Below, in pieces: positions 1 through 7,908 of a stretch of 31,064 nt of DNA (position 1 is the stretch's first letter; each line of letters begins with the position of its first letter). Source of the stretch: CAYZEE01 sp964477485 (lineage in GTDB: Bacteria > Patescibacteriota > Microgenomatia > Levybacterales > UBA12049); assembly GCA_964477485.1 (NCBI GenBank), contig CAYZEE010000007.1, forward strand, positions 1-31,064. Direction: 5' to 3'. The position numbers and the translations under genes are program-made. The notes beneath the pieces were generated by a model, which searched no databases, had not been told where the DNA came from, and saw only the letters and a program-made list of their open reading frames with translations.

Positions 1-2
1 AC

Positions 3-272
3 CCAAATATTGTAGAGAAAATTCCTATCGCTTCTAATTTAAGATTTTCAATTTTCGTTGAGAACAGAAAAAAATTAATCCAATTTCTCAAAGAATCAAA
101 TATTTTTATTTCGGACATTTGGTACGACGACGTTGCACCCCAGTGTCCAAATGCAGTTGAGATTTCGCGCGTAATTCTAAACTTGCCAACTCATATAAAC
201 GTTACGGGAAAAGATGCTTTAAAAATTTCAAGAAGGATAAATGAATGGCTAAAAAACATTCCTACTTCATGA
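3..272 (+). CDS. DegT/DnrJ/EryC1/StrS-type aminotransferase, C-terminal fragment
   Basis: An open frame enters from the left edge and ends at TGA 270-272, leaving 89 residues without a start. The tail carries features I associate with the C-terminus of PLP-dependent sugar aminotransferases of the DegT/DnrJ/EryC1/StrS family: a W-Y-D-D stretch, a C-P-N-A segment, the L-N-L-P-T-H motif, then a short amphipathic helix with I-N-E-W. The PLP lysine lies upstream of the window. Such enzymes make amino sugars for surface polysaccharides, which fits the FemAB-like gene starting 11 nt later. The family assignment rests on the tail alone; the substrate cannot be told. Confidence 0.7.
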   Translation, partial: PNIVEKIPIASNLRFSIFVENRKKLIQFLKESNIFISDIWYDDVAPQCPNAVEISRVILNLPTHINVTGKDALKISRRINEWLKNIPTS

Positions 273-283
273 TTCTTTAAATT

Positions 284-1309
284 ATGTCAAACATTATAAC
301 AAGAACAGTTGAAAATAAACAGGAATGGGAATTCTTTCTAAATAAGAGGCAGGAGGCAAACTTCCTGCATTCTTGGTACTTCGGAGAATTTCATGAACTT
401 CTGGGAAAGACAGCAATAAGAACCGGATTTTACAATAATGACAAATTAATTGGAGTAATGCTATCAATCGTTGAGAATGCAAAAAGAGGAAGATACTTAA
501 CTATCCCCGGAGGGCCAATTCTGGACTGGAAAAATGAAATTTTTGTCAAAGCATTTATTGAGGAAATTAAAAAAATTGCCATATTGAATAATTGTGTTTT
601 TGTAAGAGTCCGTCCCCAGCTTATCTCGGATAATTTCTCAAAAAATTTATTCAAAAAATACGGTTTTATAAATTCGGCCATGCACCTTCATGCGGAATTA
701 ACATCTCAGCTTGATATCATGAAAACAGATACCGAACTTCTAGAAAACATGAGAAAAACAACAAGATATGAAATAAAAAAAGGGGAGAAGGATGGAATAA
801 AAATAACCCAAACTTCTAATCTAAAAAACATAAGACAGTTTTATAAACTGCAAATCCAAACTTCAAAAAGACAGAAATTTGTACCATTCTCCTATGAATA
901 TTTATATGAACAGTTCAAGGTTTTTGCAAGAAACAATATGGCTCTTTTGTACAGCGCAATTCTTAACAAGAAATTATTAGCGCAAGCTTTTGTAATATTT
1001 TATGGAAAGGAGGCAGTCTATCATTATGGAGCGTCTACTGAAGAGGGACGAAAATATCCCGGAGCTTATCTTATCGAGTGGCAGGCAATAAAAGAAGCAA
1101 AAAGAAGAGGAATGACTCGTTATAATTTCTGGGGAGTTTCACCGATTAATAAACCAAACCATAGATTTCACGGACTGTCTATTTTTAAAAGAGGATTCGG
1201 TGGGGAAGATGTGGAATACCTCCACGCCCAGGACTTGATAATAAATTACCCTAAATATCTATTAAATTATGCAGTTGAGACAATCCGCAAAATCACAAGA
1301 AAGGTTTAG
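284..1309 (+). CDS. FemAB/FemX-like peptidoglycan bridge aminoacyltransferase
   Basis: A 341-residue protein with the layout of the FemAB family (two GNAT-like folds). An N-terminal F-L-H-S-W-Y-F-G-E-F segment resembles the usual F-x-Q-S-x-x-W opening. A central block around residues 160-260 holds F-Y-K-L and an H-Y-G-A-S strand. The C-terminal part has the family's P-G-A-Y-L-I-E-W-x-A-I and G-x-x-x-Y-N-F-W-G pattern. Members add amino acids from aminoacyl-tRNA to lipid II or peptidoglycan stem peptides at the cytoplasmic membrane; related proteins also act in capsule synthesis. No signal peptide or membrane segment is visible. No Shine-Dalgarno sequence is seen, and the start 11 nt after the aminotransferase stop suggests coupling. 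Family call fairly sure, substrate unknown. Confidence 0.75.
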   Translation: MSNIITRTVENKQEWEFFLNKRQEANFLHSWYFGEFHELLGKTAIRTGFYNNDKLIGVMLSIVENAKRGRYLTIPGGPILDWKNEIFVKAFIEEIKKIAILNNCVFVRVRPQLISDNFSKNLFKKYGFINSAMHLHAELTSQLDIMKTDTELLENMRKTTRYEIKKGEKDGIKITQTSNLKNIRQFYKLQIQTSKRQKFVPFSYEYLYEQFKVFARNNMALLYSAILNKKLLAQAFVIFYGKEAVYHYGASTEEGRKYPGAYLIEWQAIKEAKRRGMTRYNFWGVSPINKPNHRFHGLSIFKRGFGGEDVEYLHAQDLIINYPKYLLNYAVETIRKITRKV

Positions 1310-1320
1310 GCAATTTTCTC

Positions 1321-1349
1321 TTGACGAGAATGCTATAGGATGATACAAT
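1321..1349 (+). promoter_or_regulatory. sigma70-type promoter overlapping an apparent start codon
   Basis: TTGACG (1321-1326), a 17-nt spacer and TACAAT (1344-1349). The -10 box covers the ATG at 1348, so that codon should not be in the transcript. The expected start of transcription near 1356 lies about 4 nt before the ATG at 1360, which is the better start. Confidence 0.6.
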
Positions 1350-1359
1350 GCTGTACATA

Positions 1360-1908
1360 ATGGAAAATCGATTTACCCCAGAACAAGAAGCAAGAAGACA
1401 AGCTTGGTTAACGCAACTAGGTACTTTTATTGTTAAAGCAAATAGAGAAACCTGGGCAGCGGACAAAGGAGAAATTGACCCACTTTTGCCTTTTGATAAA
1501 ACACACGAATATAGAGAAAAGGATTGGTGGTTAATAGATAATTATTCGGCATATTTTACAGCTCCAGGAATGACAGTTGTGCGATATAGACAATATCCTG
1601 CTTGGCACATGTATTATGGTGGAGAAGGAATGAAACCAGCTTATTACGACGAAGTTAAGGAAACATTTGCTTTTCTAAGAGAGGCCTTAATGCAAGTTAC
1701 CCCGGAAATGCCGCTTAGAGGTCCGACTATATATAAAAATGGCAATCGCTTATATGCTCTTGAAGTAAGAGGAAATATTGAAAATTGCGAATGGACTGAA
1801 ATGATAACCAGGGACCACGCATTGGTGTTTACTCAAACAGGAAGAACTGGAATATATATTCATAAAACCCCCGATAGAAACCCTTTATACCCCTGGGACA
1901 TAAAATAA
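1360..1908 (+). CDS. DUF5680-like protein
   Basis: 182 residues from the ATG at 1360; an in-frame ATG at 1348 lies inside the -10 box and is rejected. The pattern resembles what I know of DUF5680, a domain often found at the end of XRE-type regulators. There is an N-terminal helix with F-I-V-K-A-N, a W-W-L-I-D-N-Y-S-A-Y-F segment matching the usual Y-x-D-x-Y-x-G-x-x-x-F, and V-V-x-Y-x-x-x-P-A-W-H-M-Y-Y-G-G for P-V-W-x-M-N-Y-Y-G. An L-R-G-P motif is followed by W-T-E-M-I, in place of F-x-G-x-E-x-I. No DNA-binding domain is attached, so it is a stand-alone version. Biochemical role unknown. It appears to be a single-gene unit with its own promoter. Confidence 0.55.
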   Translation: MENRFTPEQEARRQAWLTQLGTFIVKANRETWAADKGEIDPLLPFDKTHEYREKDWWLIDNYSAYFTAPGMTVVRYRQYPAWHMYYGGEGMKPAYYDEVKETFAFLREALMQVTPEMPLRGPTIYKNGNRLYALEVRGNIENCEWTEMITRDHALVFTQTGRTGIYIHKTPDRNPLYPWDIK

Positions 1909-1981
1909 CCCCAACCAGCATATTTATATCTATTTCTTAGAAGGCAACGTCATATTTCCCCTAGAAATTATTGTTAATTTT

Positions 1982-1990
1982 TGGTATCAT
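1982..1990 (+). promoter_or_regulatory. extended -10 promoter of gyrB, leaderless spacing
   Basis: TGG-TATCAT forms an extended -10 element (TG at 1982-1983, hexamer 1985-1990). I see no good -35 box 17 nt upstream. Six bases separate the hexamer from the gyrB ATG at 1997, so transcription would start at or next to the A of the ATG. Confidence 0.5.
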
Positions 1991-1996
1991 TGATTT

Positions 1997-3964
1997 ATGG
2001 CATTATCGAATTCATCTTCAAAATCAACCTCTGATTATTCTGCAAAAACCATACAGGTCCTTGAGGGACTTGAACCTGTCCGAAAAAGACCAGGAATGTA
2101 TATCGGCTCAACTGATGTAACCGGCCTTCATGAAACACTTCGGGAAATTATAGATAATGCTGTTGATGAAGCTTTAGCCGGTTTTGGCAAAAATGTCTGG
2201 GTTGTTCTAAATAATGATGGCAGTGCGACGGTTATTGATGACGGCCGTGGAATTCCCGTTGATGTTATGCCGCAATACAAAAAATCAGCTCTTGAAATCG
2301 TAATGACCAAACTTCATGCAGGGGGAAAGTTTGGAGGTTCTGCCTACAAAATTTCAGGAGGTCTTCATGGAGTAGGTTCATCTGTCGTTAACGCACTATC
2401 AGAGTGGCTTTGGACAGAGGTCAAAAGAAACGGCAAAATCTACAGACAGGAATATCAGAGAGGAGTCCCAAAAACAAGAGTTGCGGAAATAGAAGAGTCA
2501 AAAAGTCCTCTTCCCGATGTCGCCTCAAATATAAAAACAGGAACAACTGTAGCTTTTCTTCCCGATAAACAGATTTTTGAAACACTCAAATTTGATTTTG
2601 ACATTATAAAAAAAGCTATAAGAGAAAGGGCATATCTTGTTCCAGGTCTTTATTTTCACCTTTATGACCTAAGAACCGAACAGGAAAACGAAACTCATTA
2701 TTATTTTGAAGGCGGTATAACTTCTCTGGTTGCAAAAATTAATGAGAACAAAGAGTCTCTTCACAAAGTGATATTTATAAAAAAACAGGAAAAAGATGTA
2801 GAGGTTGAAATTGCTCTTGCGTACAATAACGGTTATTCGGAAAATGTGGAAAGCTATGTAAATGTCATAAATACGGTAAACGGCGGGACACATCTGACCG
2901 GATTTAGAATGGCTCTTACTCGCGCGATAAACGATTATGGTAGGAAAATCGGAAGCTTCAAAAATGATGAGGACTCTATAACAGGGGATGATGCAAGAGA
3001 AGGTTTAACTGCTGTTGTTTTTGTAAAAATGCCCCAGGATAAAATTCAATTTGAGGGACAGACAAAAGGAAAACTTGGAAATGCAGAGATTCAACCTATA
3101 GTTCAGGTAATTACAAAGGAGGGGCTTAGCACATATTTTGAAGAAAATCCGGCAGATGCGCGAAGGATACTTGAAAAAGTTTATCTGGCGGCAAAGGCGC
3201 GTTTAGCAGCGAAAGCGGCAAAAGAGGCAATCCTCAGAAAGGGAGCGCTCGAAGGTTCATCTCTTCCCGGAAAACTTGCCGATTGTCAGGAGAAAAACCC
3301 ACAGGTTAGCGAACTCTATATTGTAGAAGGAGATTCAGCAGGGGGAAGCGCAAAACAGGGGAGAGACAGAAAATTCCAGGCAATTCTGCCAATTGGCGGA
3401 AAGATATTAAACACCGAAAGAGCCCGGCTTGATAAGATAATTGAACATGAGGAGCTGAAAAATCTTATCATTGCGCTTGGGGCAGGAATTGGAGAAAGCG
3501 TACGCTTTGAAAAGCTAAGATACCACAGAATTATCATAATGACTGATGCTGACGTAGATGGAGAACATATAGAAACATTAATTCTAACTTTTTTCTTCAG
3601 GCATTTACCGGAAATAATAAAACAGGGATATTTGTATATCGCTCAACCTCCTCTATATAAAATTCAGGCGGGAAAAGAAATAAGATACGCATATTCGGAT
3701 GAAGAAAAAGACAAAAAAATTAAAGAAATTAAAAACGGTTCAAAAATTAATGTTAATATTCAACGGTACAAAGGGCTTGGAGAAATGAACCCCCAGCAGC
3801 TTTGGGAGACAACTATGAATCCGCAAAACAGAATCTTAAAACAGGTCTTAATTGAAGACGCCGAAGAAGCCGATGCGGTCTTTACAATGCTTATGGGAGA
3901 TGAAGTCCCACCAAGAAAACATTTCATACAATCAAACGCCAAAACAGCAACCCTGGATATATAA
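1997..3964 (+). CDS. gyrB: DNA gyrase subunit B
   Basis: 655 residues, close to the 630-650 of other short GyrB proteins. It supplies the ATPase of DNA gyrase, which introduces negative supercoils with GyrA. The GHKL ATPase domain shows E-I-I-D-N-A-V-D-E, D-D-G-R-G-I-P-V and G-G-L-H-G-V-G near residues 50-130. The Toprim region has E-G-D-S-A-G-G (about residue 443) and the metal-binding D-A-D-V-D-G. The tail has Q-R-Y-K-G-L-G-E-M-N. The partner gyrA is 620 bp downstream, separated by ppa. The ATG at 1997 is supported by the -10 box 6 nt upstream. The family's usual start region (L-E-G-L-E-P-V-R-K-R-P-G-M-Y-I-G) follows about 25 residues in. A ParE reading is less likely, given the E-Y-Q-R-G pattern and the nearby gyrA. 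Confidence 0.95.
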   Translation: MALSNSSSKSTSDYSAKTIQVLEGLEPVRKRPGMYIGSTDVTGLHETLREIIDNAVDEALAGFGKNVWVVLNNDGSATVIDDGRGIPVDVMPQYKKSALEIVMTKLHAGGKFGGSAYKISGGLHGVGSSVVNALSEWLWTEVKRNGKIYRQEYQRGVPKTRVAEIEESKSPLPDVASNIKTGTTVAFLPDKQIFETLKFDFDIIKKAIRERAYLVPGLYFHLYDLRTEQENETHYYFEGGITSLVAKINENKESLHKVIFIKKQEKDVEVEIALAYNNGYSENVESYVNVINTVNGGTHLTGFRMALTRAINDYGRKIGSFKNDEDSITGDDAREGLTAVVFVKMPQDKIQFEGQTKGKLGNAEIQPIVQVITKEGLSTYFEENPADARRILEKVYLAAKARLAAKAAKEAILRKGALEGSSLPGKLADCQEKNPQVSELYIVEGDSAGGSAKQGRDRKFQAILPIGGKILNTERARLDKIIEHEELKNLIIALGAGIGESVRFEKLRYHRIIIMTDADVDGEHIETLILTFFFRHLPEIIKQGYLYIAQPPLYKIQAGKEIRYAYSDEEKDKKIKEIKNGSKINVNIQRYKGLGEMNPQQLWETTMNPQNRILKQVLIEDAEEADAVFTMLMGDEVPPRKHFIQSNAKTATLDI

Positions 3965-3991
3965 AATTTTAAATTATAAATTATAAATTTT
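3964..3991 (+). repeat. heptamer tandem tract A (4 units), gyrB/ppa spacer
   Basis: Four consecutive 7-nt units with the pattern AAATTWT (AAATTTT, two copies of AAATTAT, AAATTTT) begin at the last base of the gyrB stop codon. It is a short AT-rich member of the heptamer class found elsewhere in this window. Confidence 0.6.
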
Positions 3992-4016
3992 CGGTAGGGT
4001 GACTAGAACTTAAAAT

Positions 4017-4523
4017 ATGAATAACTTATCTATAGGAAAAAATCCGCCAGAGGAAATAAATGTTTTTATAGAAATTCCGCAGGGAGTTTCAGTAAAATAC
4101 GAGCTCGATAAAGAATCTGACGTGATTTTTGTGGACAGATTTCTATATACAGAAATGGAATATCCTTTTAATTACGGATTTATTCCAAATACGCTGTATG
4201 ATGACGGAGATCCTGTCGATGTCGTACTTTTATCAAGCAAGCCCGTTGTACCGGGAGTTGTAATCCCGTCTCGCCCCATAGGAATGCTTGAGATGGAAGA
4301 TGAAGCCGGGATTGACAACAAAATTATTGCAGTACCGCTTGCGAAAGTCGATCCTAAATTCAAAGATTATAATGATGTTTCGGATATTCCGGAAAAAACA
4401 AAAAAAGAAATTAAATACTTTTTTGAAAATTACAAAAAAACAGAACCGGGAAAATGGGTAAAACTCAAAGACTGGAAAAGCAAAAAAGAAGCACTAAGAG
4501 ACATAAAACGGGCAATTAAATAA
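4017..4523 (+). CDS. ppa: inorganic pyrophosphatase (family I, soluble)
   Basis: 168 residues, the normal size for a bacterial family I pyrophosphatase. It hydrolyses the pyrophosphate released in nucleic acid, aminoacyl-tRNA and nucleotide-sugar synthesis, in the cytosol with Mg2+. The signature D-G-D-P-V-D is at residues 63-68. The N-terminal I-E-I-P-x-G, the Y-P-x-N-Y-G-F-I-P-x-T segment (about residues 49-59) and the C-terminal K-x-x-x-P-G-K-W are all in place. It sits between gyrB and gyrA, an arrangement that may be peculiar to this lineage. Its stop codon runs directly into heptamer tract B. Confidence 0.95.
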   Translation: MNNLSIGKNPPEEINVFIEIPQGVSVKYELDKESDVIFVDRFLYTEMEYPFNYGFIPNTLYDDGDPVDVVLLSSKPVVPGVVIPSRPIGMLEMEDEAGIDNKIIAVPLAKVDPKFKDYNDVSDIPEKTKKEIKYFFENYKKTEPGKWVKLKDWKSKKEALRDIKRAIK

Positions 4524-4586
4524 GCGACTAGCAACTAGCTACTAGCCACTAGTAGCTAATGATATCTAGTCGCTAGTTGCTTAATT
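4524..4586 (+). repeat. heptamer foldback tract B (9 units), fills the ppa/gyrA gap exactly
   Basis: The whole 63-nt spacer, from the base after the ppa stop to the base before the gyrA ATG, divides into nine 7-nt units. The first four are GCNACTA with N = G, A, T, C in order. Units 7 and 8 are the reverse-complement type CTAGTNG. A perfect 10-bp hairpin lies at 4536-4545 / 4549-4558 around loop CCA, and the outer arms (about 4524-4537 and 4566-4580) also pair with few mismatches. Confidence 0.85.
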
Positions 4587-7049
4587 ATGAGCGACATTGG
4601 AAAAGTAAACAAAGCAGAGATAACAACTGAAATGAAAGGCGCGTATCTAGATTACGCGATGTCGGTTATTGTCTCCCGTGCCCTTCCCGATGTTCGTGAC
4701 GGGCTAAAACCGGTCCACAGACGCATTCTCTATTCAATGCATGAAATGGGCCTGACGCATAGCGCGAAGTATTCAAAAAGTGCCAAGATTGTCGGAGAAG
4801 TAATGGGTAAATATCATCCTCATGGAGATATGCCGATTTATGATGCGCTTGTACGTCTTGCCCAGAATTTTTCCATGAGATATCCTCTGGTTGACGGACA
4901 GGGAAATTTTGGTTCGATGGACGGAGATCCTCCGGCTGCAATGAGATACACCGAGGCCCGGCTTGCGGCAATAACCACGGAGATGCTTTATGATCTTGAT
5001 AAAGAAACCGTTGATTACCTTGATAATTTTGACGCAACGCTCAAGGAACCGGTCTTTCTTCCGGCAAAACTGCCAAATCTCCTCCTGATGGGAAGTGAGG
5101 GAATTGCAGTTGGAATGGCGACGAAAATCCCTCCGCATAATCTGGGCGAAGTAATAGACGCAATTGTGTTTATGATTGGCAAGACAAAATTTGAAGAGCT
5201 AAATCCTGCGTCTAATGTGACAGTTGATGAGCTTTTGGAATTTATCAAAGGCCCGGATTTCCCAACAGCAGGTGCCATATACGACGCAAGCGAGATAAAA
5301 AATGTCTATATGACCGGAAAAGGAAGAATTTTAATCCGTGGCAAGGCAGAGATCGAAGATATAGGCCTTGGAAAATCGGCAATTATCATTACAGAGCTGC
5401 CTTATCAGGTAAACAAAGCTCTTTTGGTCTCAGGAATTGCAGATTTGGCAAAAGAGAAAAAGATAGAAGGTATTTCAGATCTTCGGGACGAATCAGACAG
5501 GCATGGTATCCGAATAGTTGTCGAGCTTAAAAGAGACACAGCGCCAAGAAAAGTTTTGAATAACTTATTCAAGCATACAAATCTTCAAACTATTTTTTCG
5601 GCCAATATCGTAGCGCTGGTTGATGGAACCCCTCAAACACTAAATCTTAAAACAATCCTTGAAGAATATCTAAAACATAGATTTCTAGTCGTCAAAAAAC
5701 GCTCGGAATACGAATTGAGACAAGCTAAAGCAAGGCTTCATATTCTTGAAGGCCTCAAAATTGCAGTTGATAATATCGATGCGGTAATAAAAACCATCAG
5801 AGAATCAAAAGACCAGGATTCTGCAAAACAGAACCTGATGACCAAGTTTAAATTAACAGAGATTCAGGCAACGGCAATTTTGGATATGCAGCTTCGAAGA
5901 CTAGCGGCGCTTGAAAGGCAAAAAATTGAAGATGAATACGAAATGGTTAAAGAAACCATTGTATATCTTGAAGATTTACTTGCGAATCCGCCGAAAATTT
6001 TAAAAGTTATAGAAGACGAACTTCTAAAAGTCAAGGATAAATTCGCCGATACCAGACGAACCAAGGTTTTCAAAAGCAAGGTCGGTGAATTTTCAGACGA
6101 AGACCTTATACCCAATGAATCCACCGTAATGACTTTGACCAATACAGGCTATATAAAACGTCAAAGCTTGACCAGTTTTAAGACTCAGCATAGAGGAGGT
6201 AAGGGAATAAGAGGCATGACTACCAAAGAAGAAGATACAATTGCCCATATAAGATTTGCGCAGACTCATGACAATCTGCTTTTCTTTACAAACAAAGGAA
6301 AGGTTTATCAGCTAAGGGCTTATGAGATAAATGAATCGGCAAGGACAAGCAAAGGAGCTGCAATTGTTAATTTACTAAATATTGAGGCAGGAGAAAAAGT
6401 GGAATCCTTTATAAATTATAGAAAAGACGAAAAAAATGTTTTTATATTCTTAACGACTCGAAAAGGAACGGTTAAGAAATCAAAACTATCGGAATTTGAC
6501 AACATCAGAAGAAATGGAATTGTAGCCATTAAGCTAGATAAGGGGGACGAACTGGCGTGGAGTGAGCTATCAGACGGGGAGAATGATATCATTCTGGCAA
6601 CCAAAAACGGAAAGGCAATTAGGTTTTCGGAAAAGAGCGTAAGGCCAACCGGAAGAGCAACAAGGGGAGTCAGAGGAATTAGACTTGACGCAGAAGATAT
6701 TGTAATCGGAATGGACGTAATAAGTAAAGAAGGAAACGATGACCTTCTGACAATTATGGAAAACGGGCTTGGCAAGAAAACTGCCTGTAAACTATTTCGG
6801 GGACAGAGTAGGGGAGGCAAGGGAGTAAAGGTTGCAAAAGTGACTTCAAAAACAGGCAAGATTGGTTTTGCACAAGTTATTCCGACAAATTGCGAAGAAA
6901 TTATTATTACATCCAAGAAAGGTCAGATTGTAAAACTTGAGATTTCATCTATTCCTAAGCTTGCGCGCGACACCCAAGGGGTAATTCTTATGAGATATTC
7001 AAACCCAAATGACCACGTCGCTTCCGCAACATTCATAGGAAAGGACTAG
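4587..7049 (+). CDS. gyrA: DNA gyrase subunit A
   Basis: 820 residues with the usual layout: winged-helix/tower DNA breakage-reunion domain, then a six-bladed beta-pinwheel C-terminal domain. The catalytic tyrosine is Tyr121 in R-Y-T-E-A-R-L. The quinolone-determining helix reads H-P-H-G-D-M-P-I-Y-D, so Met82 stands where E. coli has Ser83, while Asp86 matches Asp87. A GyrA-box-like motif Q-H-R-G-G-K-G is at residues 534-540 (canonical Q-R-R-G-G-K-G), supporting gyrase over ParC. Its start directly abuts heptamer tract B, with no Shine-Dalgarno sequence. folD starts on the next base after its stop, so the two are probably cotranscribed and coupled. Confidence 0.95.
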   Translation: MSDIGKVNKAEITTEMKGAYLDYAMSVIVSRALPDVRDGLKPVHRRILYSMHEMGLTHSAKYSKSAKIVGEVMGKYHPHGDMPIYDALVRLAQNFSMRYPLVDGQGNFGSMDGDPPAAMRYTEARLAAITTEMLYDLDKETVDYLDNFDATLKEPVFLPAKLPNLLLMGSEGIAVGMATKIPPHNLGEVIDAIVFMIGKTKFEELNPASNVTVDELLEFIKGPDFPTAGAIYDASEIKNVYMTGKGRILIRGKAEIEDIGLGKSAIIITELPYQVNKALLVSGIADLAKEKKIEGISDLRDESDRHGIRIVVELKRDTAPRKVLNNLFKHTNLQTIFSANIVALVDGTPQTLNLKTILEEYLKHRFLVVKKRSEYELRQAKARLHILEGLKIAVDNIDAVIKTIRESKDQDSAKQNLMTKFKLTEIQATAILDMQLRRLAALERQKIEDEYEMVKETIVYLEDLLANPPKILKVIEDELLKVKDKFADTRRTKVFKSKVGEFSDEDLIPNESTVMTLTNTGYIKRQSLTSFKTQHRGGKGIRGMTTKEEDTIAHIRFAQTHDNLLFFTNKGKVYQLRAYEINESARTSKGAAIVNLLNIEAGEKVESFINYRKDEKNVFIFLTTRKGTVKKSKLSEFDNIRRNGIVAIKLDKGDELAWSELSDGENDIILATKNGKAIRFSEKSVRPTGRATRGVRGIRLDAEDIVIGMDVISKEGNDDLLTIMENGLGKKTACKLFRGQSRGGKGVKVAKVTSKTGKIGFAQVIPTNCEEIIITSKKGQIVKLEISSIPKLARDTQGVILMRYSNPNDHVASATFIGKD

Positions 7050-7904
7050 ATGAAAATAGATGGACGGGAAATTGCACAACAGATCTTCGATGATCTTAAA
7101 AAAAGAGCAAAGGAACTAAGGAATAAAGGCGTTGTTCCGCATCTTCATATAATAACTCTTACGACCGATGAAGCATCAAAAGCTTATGTGGGACAGAAAA
7201 AATTAAAAGGACTGGAAATCGGAGCTAAGATAACAGTAGAGAACTTAGATCCGAAAACCAAAACTCTAGAACTTTTGAACAAGATTAAAAAGTTAGATAA
7301 TGATTCAAATATTCATGGAATAATAATCCAAAGACCGCTCCCTTCCCAAATTAAAGAAACAGAAATAGCAAAATCTATAAGTCCCAAAAAAGATGTCGAC
7401 GGCTTCCATCCTCAATCTAAATTCACTCCACCGATAGCCCTTGCTGTTTTAAAAATCTTAGAAAATATTCAAGTCTCAACCCCTGAGGTTAACGCACAAA
7501 AAAATAAAAATTTTAACGAGTGGATGAGTTCAAAAAAAATAGCAGTTATCGGCAGGGGAGTAACCGCAGGAGGTCCGATCATCCTAGCTTTGAAAAAACT
7601 TGTAATTAAGCCGGAAATTGTAACCAGTAAAACTGACCACAGAAAAGAAATTCTGAAAAATTCAGATATCGTAATAGCCGCTGTTGGGAAACCAAACATT
7701 GTCAAGGCGGAAAACCTCAAGGACGGGGTAATTTTAATTGGAGCCGGAATGTCTCGCGGAAAAGATGGAAAATTCCACGGCGACTATGATGAAGATGAAA
7801 TAAGAGGCACCTCTTCTTTTTATACTCCCACACCCGGCGGTGTAGGTCCCGTAAACGTCGCCATGCTCCTCTCAAACCTCATCAAAACTACAGATTTCTT
7901 TTGA
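7050..7904 (+). CDS. folD: bifunctional methylenetetrahydrofolate dehydrogenase / cyclohydrolase
   Basis: 284 residues. FolD interconverts 5,10-methylene-THF, 5,10-methenyl-THF and 10-formyl-THF in the cytosol. The substrate-site motif S-K-A-Y-V-x-x-K is at about residues 42-49, with the catalytic lysine present. The segment G-I-I-I-Q-R-P-L-P (family: G-x-L-V-Q-L-P-L-P), then K-D-V-D-G-F-H and the C-terminal P-T-P-G-G-V-G-P-V motif are all visible. The nucleotide-binding loop reads V-I-G-R-G rather than the common V-I-G-R-S. The P-C-T-P motif before helix D is replaced by F-T-P-P, a drift from the typical sequence. It abuts gyrA with no gap and ends 4 nt from the convergent purB stop. I see no terminator between them. 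Confidence 0.92.
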   Translation: MKIDGREIAQQIFDDLKKRAKELRNKGVVPHLHIITLTTDEASKAYVGQKKLKGLEIGAKITVENLDPKTKTLELLNKIKKLDNDSNIHGIIIQRPLPSQIKETEIAKSISPKKDVDGFHPQSKFTPPIALAVLKILENIQVSTPEVNAQKNKNFNEWMSSKKIAVIGRGVTAGGPIILALKKLVIKPEIVTSKTDHRKEILKNSDIVIAAVGKPNIVKAENLKDGVILIGAGMSRGKDGKFHGDYDEDEIRGTSSFYTPTPGGVGPVNVAMLLSNLIKTTDFF

Positions 7905-7908
7905 CATA

